NCBI RefSeq assembly: GCF_029854155.1
Contig: NZ_CP122958.1
Coordinates: 720,001-784,000, forward strand
From: Methanonatronarchaeum sp. AMET-Sl
Lineage (GTDB): Archaea > Halobacteriota > Methanonatronarchaeia > Methanonatronarchaeales > Methanonatronarchaeaceae
Direction: 5' to 3'
Length of the DNA: 64,000 nt
Part shown: positions 51,449 through 64,000 of the stretch, piece by piece
Layout: each line of letters starts with the position of its first letter
How positions within the stretch are numbered: the first letter of the stretch is position 1
The notes under the pieces: generated by a model
Databases searched by the model: none
The model's input: only the letters and a program-made list of their open reading frames with translations
What the model was told of the DNA's origin: nothing
Translations under genes and position numbers: made by a program

Positions 51449-51936
51449 AATCATATTTCGAGAGCTACCCAGCTCAAAAAAAAGTAATGCAACTCCTCTT
51501 AAAAAGAGGCTTCAGAATAGACAAAGACGGCAAAATACGTTCAGGAAACATAAGAATCCCTAAAGCACAGATAGCCAAAGAAGCAGACGTAGACCGTAAA
51601 GCAGTTGACGCAACAATCAAAAGAATAAAAAACAACGAATTCCTAAAAGACATATTCTACAACCTAAAATCAATGACATTACTAGAAGAAGTAGCCCCAA
51701 AACTAGGATTAGGAATAACAATCATCACACCAACAGACGCCGCAAAAAAAGGAATACTTGGTGATGTTGCAGCAACAATATCAAAAAAACAAATAAGCAT
51801 TTACCAAGCAATAGCAGACGACCCCAACCTAACCGACAACCCCAAACTAACAATAATAACAGAAAAAAGAATCCCAGGAACAACAATAGATGAATTAAGA
51901 AAAATAAAGGGAGTAAAAAAAGTAACAATCTCCTAA
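51433..51936 (+). CDS. ACT-domain regulator of amino acid metabolism (COG2150-like)
   Basis: This 167-residue protein has an N-terminal helix-turn-helix ([20 protein letters not shown]) and a C-terminal ACT domain ([20 protein letters not shown] ... [20 protein letters not shown]). It probably senses an amino acid and regulates biosynthesis. Its ATG lies inside the end of dapB, so the pair is translationally coupled, fitting control of lysine or related synthesis. Confidence 0.88.
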   Translation: MWKKVESYFESYPAQKKVMQLLLKRGFRIDKDGKIRSGNIRIPKAQIAKEADVDRKAVDATIKRIKNNEFLKDIFYNLKSMTLLEEVAPKLGLGITIITPTDAAKKGILGDVAATISKKQISIYQAIADDPNLTDNPKLTIITEKRIPGTTIDELRKIKGVKKVTIS

Positions 51937-51967
51937 ACCAGACAAAATAGCTATATCTACAGATCAC

Positions 51968-52006
51968 GAGGGAGAGTACCTTGGGGCTAAACCTCGAGCC
52001 AGTTCA
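51968..52006 (+). repeat. IS605-like right-end relic (TTCAC type)
   Basis: GAGGGAGAGTACC, an imperfect TTGGGG/CCTCGAG hairpin and CAGTTCAC closely parallel the element inside the THEP1 gene at 1317-1356. Confidence 0.45.
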
Positions 52007-52140
52007 CTTAATGAATGGAGAGATTGCGTGATAGCTAAAGCCCCACAAAAGAGGAAAAAGGGTTTTTTCATCTTGTTTAGTACCCCCGCTTTAAATCCCC
52101 TGTCTTTTATTTTGAAGGAAATTTAGTTGGAGGAAGGGGG

Positions 52141-52191
52141 TTTTATCTTGATTCAGGGCTAAGACCTCTTCTCTTTAGGGAGAGGAGGATG

Positions 52192-52195
<4 letters not shown>
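52141..52195 (+). repeat. IS200/IS605-like right-end hairpin relic
   Basis: TTTTATCTTGATTCAGGGCT, AAGACC, then the hairpin CCTCTTCTCT/AGAGGAGG and GATGTCAC. It is the reference copy for this family in the window. The TGA stop of tfe (52192-52194) lies in the GTCAC end. Confidence 0.55.
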
Positions 52196-52715
<520 letters not shown>

Positions 52716-52994
52716 TTAACCAATTTTTAAACAATTTATTTTACTTTATTTAGAACAGGAGGCCTAAACCATTATAAAACCGTTATTGAACGACATATTG
52801 AATAGACATATATTTGGATTGTTTCTGTGGATTATATCTATTGAAACAGTTTTTTTCATAACTTTTTGTCTTGATCGAATTCAATTCTTGATCGAATTCA
52901 ATATATTTAGTTAAACAACGCCAACAAGTTAGCTAACTTACCTCTCTTTATTTATGTGTGTTCAGGCATCTTAAATTCTTCTATTATAAAGGTT

Positions 52995-53165
52995 GTGAAC
53001 TGTCTCGGGGTTTAGTTCCGAGGTTTTTTCCCGTGGATTAACTGTTGAATACTCCAGTTCCATCATCGACCGTATCGGCTGGGACGGTGGAGTGGGTCAA
53101 CGGATGGGTTGTCCACAGGCCCCGATGCTGACCGTTGCAACTCTCCCTCCTCCTCTGTAGAGATA
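52995..53165 (-). mobile_element. Decayed tnpB 3' fragment with IS605-like right end
   Basis: The segment is clearly more GC-rich than its surroundings. At 52995-53022 it contains, read in reverse, the hairpin of CTCGGAA/CCCGAG type ending CAGTTCAC, like the copies at 1317 and 51968. The reverse frame upstream of it reads RRRESCNGQHRGLWTTHPLT then HSTVPADTVDDGTGVFNS and a stop. It has the look of the extended C-terminus of archaeal TnpB proteins, without the nuclease core. It separates tfe from trm56. Confidence 0.45.
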
Positions 53166-53194
53166 TTATTGGAAGGCAAAGCTGGTATAACAGA

Positions 53195-53710
53195 TTAATC
53201 GAGGTACTCTACCTTTTTACCGTTTTTGGATGGGATAACTTTGACTTCTCCATCAAAATCTTGGTTAGGTTGATAACCATCGTGTATTCTATCTAAAAGG
53301 ATTGATAAGGCCGCTATCTCGGAGTGTGGTTGGTTAGTAACTGATAGGTTATAGTCGGCTTCATTGTAGACTTGGCCGGGTACTTTCTCAGCACCTACAA
53401 CGATCAATATGTCATCGGTTATTGATTGGAGACTACTTGATTTATTTTTTAACCTCTCTCCATACATAGTTAGGTGTATTATTGTCCCGCTCCACTCTTT
53501 CAATGTTTTATGCCAATTAACATCGATTTCAACGGTAAATTTTCCTCCAAAACGTTTGGAGACGTCATCTATACTTTCCTTTACCTTTCGGTCATTAGAG
53601 GTTAAAAACATTCCGTCAGCGCCAAACGCCCTACCAACCAAACCAACATGTGTGGTGATTCTCTGGTCTCTTTGAGGCCTATGCCCCATTCTAAGAATCT
53701 TGATAGTCAT
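53195..53710 (-). CDS. tRNA (cytidine-56-2'-O)-methyltransferase Trm56
   Basis: This 171-residue SPOUT-class enzyme methylates C56 in the T-loop of archaeal tRNAs. The sequence shows the family start [30 protein letters not shown], a central [18 protein letters not shown] (knot loop) and [16 protein letters not shown]. It is archaeal-specific and full length. It is co-oriented with tfe downstream and with the COG1497-type regulator upstream (13-base gap). Confidence 0.95.
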   Translation of the reverse strand: MTIKILRMGHRPQRDQRITTHVGLVGRAFGADGMFLTSNDRKVKESIDDVSKRFGGKFTVEIDVNWHKTLKEWSGTIIHLTMYGERLKNKSSSLQSITDDILIVVGAEKVPGQVYNEADYNLSVTNQPHSEIAALSILLDRIHDGYQPNQDFDGEVKVIPSKNGKKVEYLD

Positions 53711-53723
53711 AAGAACCCCAAAA

Positions 53724-54488
53724 TCAATCGTTATCTAAAACGGTGTATTCGATGTTTGACTCCTCTAAGGATTCAAGTAGTTCCTGAACTTCATTATGGC
53801 TGCAGAAAACAAAAACACTTAATCCATGGGAAGCTGCGTGAACAACCCCGTTTTTAGCTCCAAAAAACAAGTCAGGCTCTCCATTATTTTTACGCATCGC
53901 AACAAGACCTGGTAAACCGATTGCAGCGGTTAAATCGATTTGTTCTCCAACTTTAACTTCATACCCTATGTCGGAACCACCTTCTTGTTTAGGCGGAACT
54001 TTAACAACAATAACCTCTCCAGGATCCATATCTATTATTCCAGAGATATCCTTAACGTTAACCTCATCTCCCTTACTGGCGTTTGATGTTGCGATACCTC
54101 TGGCGGAACCTTCTCCAGAACAACCGGCTTTCAACAACCCACCATCCATATAGAGATTTACTTCCATTCCTTCTTCAATCTCTGTAGCGGCAATAGCTGT
54201 GAAGTATGGAATCTTATTCAACACATTCTTCTGAACATCTTTATAGAAACTTTTAACAGACTCGGATTGATCTATTATTTTCTGAACTCCCTCCATTGTA
54301 ACATAATACCCTTCCTCACCCTCCTTAATCAATCCATCTTCTTTAAGGGTCTTTATGCTTTCAGAAACAGCTTGGGGAGTTATTCCAAACTTCCTAGCTA
54401 TGTTCGTCTGTTTCACACCAGGCTGGTTCCTAGCCACTTCTACAAGAATCTTAAGTTTGGTATCAATAACGTCATCCATCTTATCCAT
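53724..54488 (-). CDS. Archaeal HTH regulator with ligand-binding domain (COG1497-like)
   Basis: This 254-residue protein begins with a MarR-like winged helix ([36 protein letters not shown]). A larger C-terminal domain (~85-254) has [20 protein letters not shown] and [20 protein letters not shown]. The family occurs across methanogens, its ligand is unknown, and it is frequently linked to trm56. The start is ATG 54488 or 54479. Confidence 0.85.
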   Translation of the reverse strand: MDKMDDVIDTKLKILVEVARNQPGVKQTNIARKFGITPQAVSESIKTLKEDGLIKEGEEGYYVTMEGVQKIIDQSESVKSFYKDVQKNVLNKIPYFTAIAATEIEEGMEVNLYMDGGLLKAGCSGEGSARGIATSNASKGDEVNVKDISGIIDMDPGEVIVVKVPPKQEGGSDIGYEVKVGEQIDLTAAIGLPGLVAMRKNNGEPDLFFGAKNGVVHAASHGLSVFVFCSHNEVQELLESLEESNIEYTVLDND

Positions 54489-54533
54489 CTTCAGTTTTAA
54501 TCAATAATTAAACATTTAAATATTTGATGGATT

Positions 54534-55025
54534 TTATTTCCTCTCAATCTTGTTACCACGTATGTAGACGGAGTCACTACGTCTAGCCATCGCCCTAACA
54601 AGAACTTCACTTTGATCAAGTTTCTCAGAGAGATCAGAGATAAATTCACTACCATTCTCAATCATGCCTTCAAGCGCTTCTTGATCCTTTTCAAAAAACT
54701 CATCAGAAAGCATCGATATATGAAGTATCTCTATAATCTCCTTCAAATCACACTCAAAATTAGCCTTGAACCTTGAATATGAGGTTTCGTATTCTTTAAC
54801 CGGGCTACCATTGTTCATACTCCAATTAGACTTCACAAGCCCAATCGAGTTAAGGAGATCCAACATTTCCTCAGCCTCTTGACCATACTTTTCCTCCAAT
54901 TCGGCTTGCGAAACATTACCATCATAGACCTTCCTAAATATCTCCGTATACCGATCGTTCTTAAAAACGTGGAGAAGAGGAACCAAGTCAGCCGGATCAT
55001 TAATAATCTTGGTATTACTACTCAT
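54534..55025 (-). CDS. ArsR/winged-helix-type archaeal regulator
   Basis: This 163-residue protein has an N-terminal helix-turn-helix ([48 protein letters not shown]) and a wing region ending VKEYETSY. The second half is helical and acidic, with a final strand [14 protein letters not shown]. No metal-binding cysteines occur in the sensor part. The target is unknown. It is 45 bases upstream of the COG1497-like gene on the same strand. Confidence 0.75.
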   Translation of the reverse strand: MSSNTKIINDPADLVPLLHVFKNDRYTEIFRKVYDGNVSQAELEEKYGQEAEEMLDLLNSIGLVKSNWSMNNGSPVKEYETSYSRFKANFECDLKEIIEILHISMLSDEFFEKDQEALEGMIENGSEFISDLSEKLDQSEVLVRAMARRSDSVYIRGNKIERK

Positions 55026-55243
55026 AAATACACCAATTCAGATTAAACAAAATCACTGTTAACTACTATTATGGTTACTCAAAATTAAAGTTTACTGTTA
55101 TTCTTTAGATAAAAAGAAAACACCGCATAGTTAAAAAAACAATCACTACAAAAACTTAAATAACCACCAAGGCCATAAATACTTCGGATTGCTTGACGGA
55201 AATAATCGTGGGAGATAATGTCGATATCCACCAAGACTATATT

Positions 55244-55259
55244 AACTTTCGAGAAAGTT
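55244..55259. promoter_or_regulatory. Palindrome upstream of tRNA-His
   Basis: AACTTTC-GA-GAAAGTT is a perfect 7-2-7 inverted repeat, 22 bases before the tRNA. It could be an operator or part of a longer precursor; no TATA box sits at standard distance except AT-rich runs near 55150-55190. Confidence 0.3.
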
Positions 55260-55281
55260 ACTTATTAACTGTTTTTTTTGT

Positions 55282-55356
<75 letters not shown>

Positions 55357-55430
55357 CATAAACCAAACAACAACCATTTTTAGTGATAAAAGGATTCAGT
55401 CTAAATTCTAGAAGTTTTAGAGAAAAAACA

Positions 55431-55483
55431 TTTTATCTTGATTAAGGCCTTAAGACCTCTCTTCTTTATGGGAGGGATGTCAC
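55431..55483 (+). repeat. IS200/IS605-like right-end hairpin relic
   Basis: TTTTATCTTGATTAAGGCCT, TAAGACC, a hairpin of CTCTCTTC/GGGAGG type and GGATGTCAC, about 75 bases downstream of tRNA-His. It is nearly identical in layout to the 52141 copy. The rest of 55355-55619 shows no gene. Confidence 0.5.
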
Positions 55484-55619
55484 GTAAGTGTACTATTAAT
55501 TATGTCTATCGAGGGTTGGGGGTCTTATCATGGCTCTCTATTGGTAGTGTTTATAGTTTTGGTATGGAAAGAGATGGATGAGTTGGGGGGGGTTTCTTCT
55601 CTTTAGGTTGGGTGGGAGG

Positions 55620-55754
<135 letters not shown>

Positions 55755-55775
55755 TTTTTTGCTCCAGAAATGGTT

Positions 55776-56939
55776 TTAGGGCGTTAAGGTTTGTTTTTTG
55801 GTTGTTTCTTCGATTATTTGTTCAATGTGTTTGTTTATATTCATTTGGTTTTCTAGTTTTTTTATTTCATTTATGTTTGAGATTGTACTGACTTTATTTG
55901 GTAGTATTGGGCAGTCGCCAACGTCTTTTTTTGATTCTTTGTATAGGCCTAGTCTTATTGAGATTTGTTGTGTCTGTGTTTTGTCGAATCCGGTTAATGG
56001 TCTGTAGACAGGTAGTTTTGTGGATTCATCTAGTGTCATGAGGTTGTCTAGTGTTTGTGATGCTACTTGGCCTATGCTTTCTCCGGTAACTATTCCTTTA
56101 GCTTTTGTTTTTTTAGATATTTTTTCTGCAGCTTTGTACATTGCTCTTTTGCAGATTATGCATGTTTTTTTTCCAGCATTATTTTTTATTTCGTTGTATA
56201 TGTCTTCAAAATCTATTTGGATGTATTTAATGCCGTTTGGTGTGTATCTAGATAGTTTTTTAGCCACCTTAACAGCTCTTTTGTTTTCTCTTTTATCTCC
56301 ATATCTTCCTTTGTCTATGTAAAGGGCTATTGGTTCACAACCTCTCTTTATCATTAGGGATGTTGCGACTGGACTGTCTATTCCTCCGGAGAAAAGGGAG
56401 ACAACTTTGCCTTGCACTCCATATGGAAGGCCTCCTAGACCTCTGTAGGTATCGATGAATATGTATGTAGTTTCGTTTCGAACTTCGATGTTGACGGTGA
56501 AATCTGGGTTGTCTAGATCAACTGTTGAGTTATATTTTTTTCTTAAGTGGTTTCCGACTGTATTCTCTAGGTCTTGGCTTGTGAAATTATGGTCTCCAAT
56601 TCGTCTTGCGTTGACTGCAAAACTAACCTTATCTTTTAGGTGTTTTTCACCAATATTGATTGAGGTCTCTATTATTTTATCTATATCTGTGGGAACTGTT
56701 ATGCATGGACTGTATGAAACTATTCCTGATACGTATGAAAGTGCTTCTAAACTCTCTTGGATATTATCTGTTTCTAGAAAAATACGTCCTCTTGGACTTC
56801 TTAATTTATATTCACTTATACCATTTTGTTTCAGTGATTTAATTATATGAGACTTTAGTTTCTCAATCAATTGCCTGCGAACATAACTACTTTTAAGAGC
56901 GATCTCACCATACCGAATCAATATTAAATCCCATTTCAT
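55776..56939 (-). CDS. thiI: tRNA 4-thiouridine synthase ThiI
   Basis: ThiI adenylates U8 of tRNA for sulfur insertion. The 387-residue protein has the N-terminal ferredoxin-like and THUMP regions ([25 protein letters not shown] ~60-165). The ATP-pyrophosphatase PP-loop SGGIDSP is at 184-190, followed by [14 protein letters not shown] and [15 protein letters not shown]. There is no C-terminal rhodanese domain, as usual in methanogens, so sulfur delivery must use cysteines in the catalytic domain, such as CIICKR (inference). Confidence 0.95.
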   Translation of the reverse strand: MKWDLILIRYGEIALKSSYVRRQLIEKLKSHIIKSLKQNGISEYKLRSPRGRIFLETDNIQESLEALSYVSGIVSYSPCITVPTDIDKIIETSINIGEKHLKDKVSFAVNARRIGDHNFTSQDLENTVGNHLRKKYNSTVDLDNPDFTVNIEVRNETTYIFIDTYRGLGGLPYGVQGKVVSLFSGGIDSPVATSLMIKRGCEPIALYIDKGRYGDKRENKRAVKVAKKLSRYTPNGIKYIQIDFEDIYNEIKNNAGKKTCIICKRAMYKAAEKISKKTKAKGIVTGESIGQVASQTLDNLMTLDESTKLPVYRPLTGFDKTQTQQISIRLGLYKESKKDVGDCPILPNKVSTISNINEIKKLENQMNINKHIEQIIEETTKKQTLTP

Positions 56940-56987
56940 CTAACTACCTCTTAATGCTCCATGGATTTAGAACTAACAACTATTTAT

Positions 56988-57368
56988 TTATTTTTTCTTG
57001 AAAAAAAGCCAGTTTTCTGGGTTTTCTTCAGGTTTAAACCGAATTAAAACATACTTACTGTCTAATTTATCTCCATTGATATCTATCACTATCTCATTTT
57101 TCTCCCACTTAATTGGTTGATAACTGCCTCTGTCCCACAAAACAACTTCACCCGCACCATAATTTCCTTCCTCTATCTCTCCCTCATAAAACGCATAATC
57201 AATATCATGGTCTTCAGTCTCTATGGCCAGTCTTTTGACTCCTGGGTCTTTTGAAGGGCCTTTTGGAATAGCCCAACTTTTCAATACACCATCCCTTTCA
57301 AGCCTTAGGTCATAATGCAAGGTTGAAGCGTCATGTTTTTGTATAGAATAAATCAAGTCTTCCGACAT
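56988..57368 (-). CDS. LigD-type 3'-phosphoesterase domain protein
   Basis: This stand-alone 126-residue phosphoesterase of the bacterial/archaeal DNA end-repair type removes 3' phosphates or ribonucleotides from DNA ends. The signature [19 protein letters not shown] supplies the metal-site His/Asp, with [20 protein letters not shown] in the middle and [18 protein letters not shown] at the end. No LigD ligase or Ku gene is in the window. Confidence 0.93.
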   Translation of the reverse strand: MSEDLIYSIQKHDASTLHYDLRLERDGVLKSWAIPKGPSKDPGVKRLAIETEDHDIDYAFYEGEIEEGNYGAGEVVLWDRGSYQPIKWEKNEIVIDINGDKLDSKYVLIRFKPEENPENWLFFKKK

Positions 57369-57462
57369 CTAAATCCCCTTAATGAAAACATCAAGCTTCA
57401 ATTTAGAAGTAATTTGCTACAACCAATATTAGCTTAACCAATTGGAGATAATTTATTAATTG

Positions 57463-57516
57463 ACCTCTGGCTCTCCATAAGGATAAAAGGACCCTAGCCC
57501 TGAGTTAGTATAAATC
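57463..57516 (-). repeat. Possible IS605-like right-end relic
   Basis: On the minus strand it reads TTATACTAACTCAGGGCTAG, GGTCCTTTTATCC, TTATGGAGAGCC. The CTCAGGGCTA block and TTATGGAGAG arm match other copies, but the TCAC end is lost. Otherwise the gap 57369-57751 holds only the promoter of the next operon. Confidence 0.3.
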
Positions 57517-57751
57517 AGTTTTGGTTCGTTTAACATCCTAAGAATGATAAATAACTAAGGGCAATAACTTTAATCAGGATTGTAATGTTTCGGAGAGTTT
57601 GTGTTTTTGTGGTGAAATGAAGTATTGTTGTTGGGTTTTTTGGGACTGGTTGTTCGGTGGAGATATTTTTTAGGTCTCTTGGTTCATTTAGTTAGATTAT
57701 GAGCGATGTGTTTATGTTTGATAGGTTTTTTTGTAGTTTTGGTGGTTTTGT

Positions 57752-58600
57752 ATGAATAGGATTGGTATTATCGGTGGAAGTGGGATTTATGACCCTAGTT
57801 TGTTTGAAGATGTTGTTGAAAAAAAGGTTGAAACGCCTTTTGGCGCTCCTTCAAGTGAGCCCTTAGTTGGGTATATTGGTGACCGAGAGGTAGTTTTTAT
57901 TCCTCGTCATGGTGAGGGACATAGGTATAGTCCCAGTGAAGTTAACTATAGGGCCAATATCTATGCATTGAAGAAGCTTGGTGTTGATAGGATAATTGGT
58001 GCTAACGCTGTGGGGAGTTTAAAGGAGGATGTTGAGCCTCTTGACATAGTTTTACCTGATCAGGTTTTTGATAGAACTAAAAAACGGGAGAGCAGTTTTT
58101 TTGGCGATGGCGTAGTTGCGCATGTTGGTTTCGCCGACCCTTTTTGTCAACAACTTTCTAACTATATAGCTGATGTAGCTAGGGATGATTATTCAGTTGT
58201 AGAGGGCGGGACCTATGTAACTATAGAGGGCCCTATGTTCTCGACAAGAGCAGAATCCAATTTTTATAGAAACCAGGGATTTGACATTATTGGTATGACT
58301 GCTGTTCCAGAAGCAAAGTTAGCTAGAGAGGCAGAGATGTGTTACTCGATAATAGCGACAGTAACAGATTATGATGTCTGGCATGAAGAAGAGGAAGTAA
58401 CTATGGAGTTGGTTGTTGAAAGAATGCAGCGAAACGAAAACGCCATCAAGGACATAATCTCAAAAGTGGTTCCAGAGATACCAATGAAGCGAGATTGCAT
58501 CTGTAAAACCGCTCTTGAGAACACAGTGGCTACAAACCCCGAAAACATACCTAAGGAGAGAAAGAAAGAACTAGACCTATTGATAGGTAAATACCTATGA
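57752..58600 (+). CDS. S-methyl-5'-thioadenosine/thioinosine phosphorylase
   Basis: This 282-residue purine nucleoside phosphorylase of the MTAP family cleaves methylthioadenosine (or its deaminated form) to base and methylthioribose 1-phosphate. Motifs: [61 protein letters not shown] and [16 protein letters not shown]. It heads a likely operon with the deaminase and SAH hydrolase genes. If the deaminase acts first, the physiological substrate may be methylthioinosine, as shown for some methanogens. Confidence 0.93.
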   Translation: MNRIGIIGGSGIYDPSLFEDVVEKKVETPFGAPSSEPLVGYIGDREVVFIPRHGEGHRYSPSEVNYRANIYALKKLGVDRIIGANAVGSLKEDVEPLDIVLPDQVFDRTKKRESSFFGDGVVAHVGFADPFCQQLSNYIADVARDDYSVVEGGTYVTIEGPMFSTRAESNFYRNQGFDIIGMTAVPEAKLAREAEMCYSIIATVTDYDVWHEEEEVTMELVVERMQRNENAIKDIISKVVPEIPMKRDCICKTALENTVATNPENIPKERKKELDLLIGKYL

Positions 58601-58663
58601 CTCCATTTCCTGAAACGAAGTGGTTGTACTTGTTTGTAGGAATCAATTATCTCTGTGGTTTAT

Positions 58664-59958
58664 ATGGAAGTTGATTTAATACTTAAAGATGGGGTTGTTG
58701 TACCGGTAACAAAACCTCCTTTTCAGGGCTCGATAGCTATAAAAGATGGAGTTATTGTAGATATCGGCGAGAATAATTCAATCATAGATGAGTATGTAGG
58801 CAAGGTTATCGAGCTTGATGGATCGATCGTTATACCTGGACTCATCAACACACATACCCATCTAGCTATGACGTTGTTTAGAGGTGTTGCCGATGACTTA
58901 CCACTTGATGTCTGGCTGGAAGATTATATCTGGCCGCTGGAAAACCTTCTTGAACCAAGACATGTATATGCTGGCTCGATGCTTGGATGTCTTGAAATGA
59001 TAAAAAATGGAGTTACGTTTTTCGCAGACATGTATGTCGAGCAGAAAGAGGTTGCTAAAGCAGTTGACCAATCTGGTATGCGTGCAGCTCTTTCCTTCGG
59101 TTTGGTAACTATAAACAAAGATGAAGAAGGAGTTAAAGAAGAACTCAGAGAAGGCATGAAGGTATATAATGAGTTGGATGGAGCGGCAGATGGCCGGATA
59201 ATAACTACTTATGGCCCCCACTCACCCACTACTTGTTCTAAAGAATTCCTTGAGGAAGTTCGGGAAACTGCTGGAGATTCATTGATACAGATACATCTTG
59301 CTGAAACCAAGAAGGAGGTTCTTAGATCTAAGGAGTTATATGGTATGTCCCCAACGGAATTACTTCATGAAGTGGGGTTGTTGAATAAAAACACAGTGTG
59401 TGCCCACGCGGTCCATTTAACTGAGAAGGACATAGATTTGATTGCTAATTCTGGAGCAATAGTTTCACACAACCCTACAAGCAACATGAAACTTGCTTCA
59501 GGTATAGCACCAATTCCAGAGTTATTAAGTAAAGATGTATCGATAGCTCTAGGAACAGATGGTGCGGCTTCAAACAACTCCCTAGACCTTTTTAGTGAGA
59601 TGAAGTTAGCTGCATTGCTTCATAAATCCAGTAAGATGGATCCGACAACCGTTCCTGCAGAAGAAGCACTTAAAATGGCAACAATTAATGGAGCAAAGGC
59701 ATTCGGTTTGGAAGACAGTTTAGGATCAATAGAAGTAGGGAAGAAAGCCGATCTTGTAATAATTGATTCCGAATCACCAGGGATGACACCAAGACATAAT
59801 GTTATTTCAAACCTGGTTTACTCCACAACAAACCGAGATGTAGAAACTGTAATAATCGATGGAGATATAGTTATGATAAATGACGAGATACAGAGTTTAG
59901 ATGAAGAAAACGTGATTAAGAATGCAGATAGAATGAGTAAAGATCTAATTAATAAGAA

Positions 59959-59962
<4 letters not shown>
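58664..59962 (+). CDS. MTA/SAH (5'-deoxyadenosine) deaminase
   Basis: This protein has 432 residues from ATG 58664. It is an amidohydrolase with metal-binding HTHLAM, a catalytic HLAETKKEV segment, [12 protein letters not shown] and [15 protein letters not shown]. It deaminates S-adenosylhomocysteine, methylthioadenosine and often 5'-deoxyadenosine, draining inhibitors of SAM-using enzymes. It is flanked by the phosphorylase and SAH hydrolase genes; its stop overlaps the GTG start of the latter. Confidence 0.93.
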
Positions 59963-61194
<1,232 letters not shown>

Positions 61195-61342
61195 CAAAAC
61201 CAAAACCAAACCCCAATAACCCAGAAAAAAACAATGCAAATAACCAAAAACCCAGAAAGAAATATCACTCCAAACCAACCCGACGCCGAAACAACTAATA
61301 CTGGTAATTAAATAAACGATATAAACACTTTGAGGTAAACCG

Positions 61343-62986
61343 ATGAAATGGTGGCTTAAAAGAATAGGAAAGGCCTTTATTGGCGCAACTGCTTTAATCT
61401 TAGTTTATTCATACCTCTATCAATGGGGAATGTTTTATTTCGAGGGTCAAGAACGAACATTCTATCAATCATTACAGATTGTAGTAGAGATATTAACAAC
61501 AGCTGGGTTTGGTGGAGACACAGAGCACTGGACAACGCTTGGAATGAACACAATCGTAGTAACAATGAACCTAACCGCTGTACTCCTTGTATTTGTCGGT
61601 TTACCGTTATTTGTAGTACCTATATTCAAAAGAGCATTCCAAAGAAAAATACCACGTTCAAGCGACCTAACAGACCACGTCATAATATGCAGCCACTCAC
61701 CAAGCGACGAAATATTAACAGAAGAACTAAGAGACTCAGATATCCCATACCTCTTTATGGACAAAAACCAAGAGACAGTTGAAAAACTACTGGACATGGG
61801 TCATGACGCCATCGTTGGAAACCCAGAAGAAGTAGAAGCTTTAAAAGCAGCAAACGCCCAAAAAGCCCGGGCAATCGTCACCGACGTAAGCGACGCAACC
61901 AACCCAACGATAATACTCTCAGCTAAAAAAGCCAATCCACGAATACGAGTAATCAGCATGACAAGAGAAGAAGGAGAAGAAAGATACCACATGTTGGCAG
62001 GAGCTGACTACGTAGTAAAATCAAGAAAAGTATTAGGAGAAAGCCTAGCAAACAGGGCACTAGCATCTGTAGCAGAAAAATTCAGTGAAGCAATAACAGT
62101 AGACACAGACATAAAGATAGCTGAACTACTCGTAGAAGAAGAAAGCCCCTTAATCGGCCAGAAAATAAAAGACATAGATGACTTTAAAGACAAAGAAATC
62201 ACGATAATCGGTCTATGGACAGGCGGCAAATTCATAGTATCACCAGAACCTGAAACAAAAATAAAAGAAAACGCGATACTCCTAGTGGCAACACCAACCC
62301 TATATTTCGGAAACCTAGAAGTACGTCAAATCAAAAGTTATCACGACAAATCAAAAAAAGTACTAGTATGTGGATATGGAACAGTTGGACCCTCCACAGT
62401 GCGAACACTAGAGCAAGCAGGCCTTGAAGTACAAACAATCGACATAAAACCAGGAGAAAACATCGACATAGTCGGAGACGTAACAGATGTAAAGACATTC
62501 AAAAAAATCGATTTAAAAGACATGAGGTCAGTCATACTAACACTAGACAACGACCCATCATCCGTCTACGCAACACTAGTAATAAAACACGAAGCACCAG
62601 ATGTGGAGATAATAGCAAGAGCAAACAGCCCAGAAACGGTATGGAAACTTTATAACGCTGGAGCCGACTTTGTACTGTCACTCCCAGTAGTAGCCGGCGA
62701 AATAATAGCATCATTATTAATAGAAGACCGAACCATACTAACACCAAGAACAAAACTCGAGTTCGCAAGAATAGAGACACAGGGACTTGAAGGCAAAACA
62801 ATGAAAGAACTAGACATAAGAAAAAAAACAGGAGCAACAGTAGTAGCAATAGAAAGAAAAGACAAATTACTAACAAAAATAGACGGAGAATTCACACTAA
62901 AAAAAGAAGACACAATGATATCAGTTGGAGAAAACAGAAACATACGTAAACTACATAAATTAATCGAAAAACAAAAAACCAATTAA
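61343..62986 (+). CDS. Two-helix K+ channel-like protein with two RCK (TrkA-N/C) units
   Basis: This 547-residue membrane protein has one pore module: TM1 ~10-28, a pore loop with [14 protein letters not shown], and TM2 ~70-92. Two cytoplasmic RCK units follow. The first has a degenerate nucleotide loop ([12 protein letters not shown]), the second a full Rossmann motif ([13 protein letters not shown]); TrkA-C domains lie near 200-290 and at the C-terminus. The filter TAGFGGD departs from TVGYGD, so selectivity may be altered. It could balance K+ in a salt-in lifestyle (inference). Confidence 0.9.
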   Translation: MKWWLKRIGKAFIGATALILVYSYLYQWGMFYFEGQERTFYQSLQIVVEILTTAGFGGDTEHWTTLGMNTIVVTMNLTAVLLVFVGLPLFVVPIFKRAFQRKIPRSSDLTDHVIICSHSPSDEILTEELRDSDIPYLFMDKNQETVEKLLDMGHDAIVGNPEEVEALKAANAQKARAIVTDVSDATNPTIILSAKKANPRIRVISMTREEGEERYHMLAGADYVVKSRKVLGESLANRALASVAEKFSEAITVDTDIKIAELLVEEESPLIGQKIKDIDDFKDKEITIIGLWTGGKFIVSPEPETKIKENAILLVATPTLYFGNLEVRQIKSYHDKSKKVLVCGYGTVGPSTVRTLEQAGLEVQTIDIKPGENIDIVGDVTDVKTFKKIDLKDMRSVILTLDNDPSSVYATLVIKHEAPDVEIIARANSPETVWKLYNAGADFVLSLPVVAGEIIASLLIEDRTILTPRTKLEFARIETQGLEGKTMKELDIRKKTGATVVAIERKDKLLTKIDGEFTLKKEDTMISVGENRNIRKLHKLIEKQKTN

Positions 62987-63113
62987 AACACTAACAAATA
63001 AGAGTCTAGATACTCAATCAACTCAATAGAGAGATCTAAAATATTTTTAGGAATATAGATTTCAATAAATATTTTTTCTATATAAAAGAGATATAGAGTT
63101 TTTATTTTACTTT

Positions 63114-64000
63114 TTATTCGTTTTCTCGATAAAGTTCAATGATTTCTTCACTCATTTTTTCTGAAGAATATTTCGAGGCATGAGATATGCATTTGTCCTT
63201 TAGTTCGTTTTTTTGATTAACACAATATCTGATTTTCTCTTCCAACATATCTATATCACTGGGGTTGTAATGGAAACCATTTTCTCCATCAATAACACTG
63301 TTTTTAAGACCTTTGGTATTAGCTGCTACAACAGGTGTTCCACAAGCATTAGCTTCCAAGGCAACCAATCCCTGTGTCTCCCCGGTTGAAGGAAATATGA
63401 AGGCATCAAGTGTGGAATAAAAATGTGGGAGTTTTATTCGCGGTAAGAAATCGTAGAAAACGACGTTGGATAGTTTTTTAGCCATCTCTTCATATCGCTG
63501 TCGATAAGGACCTTCTCCAACTATCACGACTTTATATTCTTTTAATTTTTCTGCAACTTTTATTAGGTCCTCAATGTTTTTTTCCTTACTATGTCTACCA
63601 CTGTAACCAATAATTGGGCCTTCGAATTCGAGGCATTTTTCTTGTTTAGGATTGAAGAACTCTAGGTCCACACCGTTAGGAACTACTTTTAAGTTTTCCA
63701 CACCTTTCTGGGCCATTTCTTTTTTTATTTCAATTGAAGGGACTGTTACTGTTTCGGCCGAGTTTAGAAATCTTTTTTCCCAACCTCTATAGATATACTT
63801 TAGAAAACGTTTTATGGGATTGAATCTTGTTATGTAATCTACATAATATTCAGGACATGTATGAACAGTGCTTATGTGGGGGGCTTCTTTTTTCCTTGCG
63901 ATGTAAGCACCTAAACCCCCTAGTGAGAACTGTGTGTGCGTATGGACAACATCAACCTCTCCTAAACGTTTTGAGATACTTTCTGGGAAACCAACTCTAT
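63114..64000 (-). CDS. Family 4 glycosyltransferase (5' end outside window)
   Basis: The minus-strand frame is open from the window edge to the stop at 63114 (about 295 residues). The N-terminal acceptor domain has [20 protein letters not shown]; the donor domain has [26 protein letters not shown] and the nucleotide-sugar motif [20 protein letters not shown]. Similar enzymes glycosylate lipids or N-glycan carriers. No partner gene is visible. The frame start seen at 63716 is only an internal Met. Confidence 0.88.
   Translation of the reverse strand, partial: RVGFPESISKRLGEVDVVHTHTQFSLGGLGAYIARKKEAPHISTVHTCPEYYVDYITRFNPIKRFLKYIYRGWEKRFLNSAETVTVPSIEIKKEMAQKGVENLKVVPNGVDLEFFNPKQEKCLEFEGPIIGYSGRHSKEKNIEDLIKVAEKLKEYKVVIVGEGPYRQRYEEMAKKLSNVVFYDFLPRIKLPHFYSTLDAFIFPSTGETQGLVALEANACGTPVVAANTKGLKNSVIDGENGFHYNPSDIDMLEEKIRYCVNQKNELKDKCISHASKYSSEKMSEEIIELYRENE

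Overview
The window is archaeal DNA from a methanogenic euryarchaeon. Two enzymes of the methanopterin/methanofuran C1 pathway (Mch, Ftr) and a corrinoid-type methyltransferase of the MtaA/CmuA (UroD) family are present. So are archaeal informational genes (TFE, Trm56, ThiI, FtsZ with archaeal features), TATA-box promoters and lipobox lipoproteins. The DNA is AT-rich and several secreted proteins are extremely acidic, which suggests a halophilic or haloalkaliphilic methanogen; a relative of Methanonatronarchaeia is my best guess (inference only). TTG start codons preceded by GGAGG or GGTG are frequent.

Layout. 1-3.3 kb: tail of a PD-(D/E)XK nuclease, an unknown gene, a THEP1-type NTPase and ftsZ. 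3.6-7.9 kb: a DUF2284 protein, a small multidrug-export-type membrane protein, a membrane-anchored S16 (Lon-type) protease, two lipoproteins and an AhpD-like protein. 7.9-12.3 kb: two sensor kinases. 12.4-17.6 kb: mixed enzymes, a C2H2 zinc-finger microprotein, a lipoprotein, an alpha/beta hydrolase and the MtaA-like protein. 18.6-24.8 kb: a third PAS kinase, a MOT1-like anion transporter, an arsR-arsM operon and an isochorismatase-fold enzyme. 24.8-31.4 kb is gene-poor and accessory-looking: a winged-helix gene with iteron-like repeats, a structured-RNA candidate, lipoproteins, a second DUF2284 protein, a metal-type ArsR unit and decayed ORFs. 31.5-36.9 kb: feoAB under a probable DtxR-type operator, a nicotianamine-synthase-like methyltransferase, a UPF0104 membrane protein and regulators. 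37-42.4 kb: an HTH-CBS regulator with Hps-RraA, a sugar nucleotidyltransferase and a UDP-sugar dehydrogenase split by an intein at its catalytic cysteine. 42.5-51.9 kb: a BtuCDF/FecBCD-type ABC transporter, mch, purM, HIT, ftr, cobT, dapB and an ACT regulator. 52-57.4 kb: tfe, trm56, regulators, tRNA-His, thiI and a LigD-type phosphoesterase. 57.7-64 kb: an operon recycling S-adenosylmethionine by-products (MTA phosphorylase, MTA/SAH deaminase, SAH hydrolase), a K+ channel-like RCK protein and a glycosyltransferase running off the end.

Two window-wide signals are not explained by the genes. First, about ten short hairpin elements resemble right ends of IS200/IS605 (TnpB-type) transposons, some sitting exactly on the stop codons of neighbouring genes; no intact tnpB is present, only one decayed 3' fragment between tfe and trm56. 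Second, base composition has a strong keto/amino (G+T versus A+C) skew that flips inside genes: most mRNAs are G/T-rich at the 5' end and A/C-rich at the 3' end.
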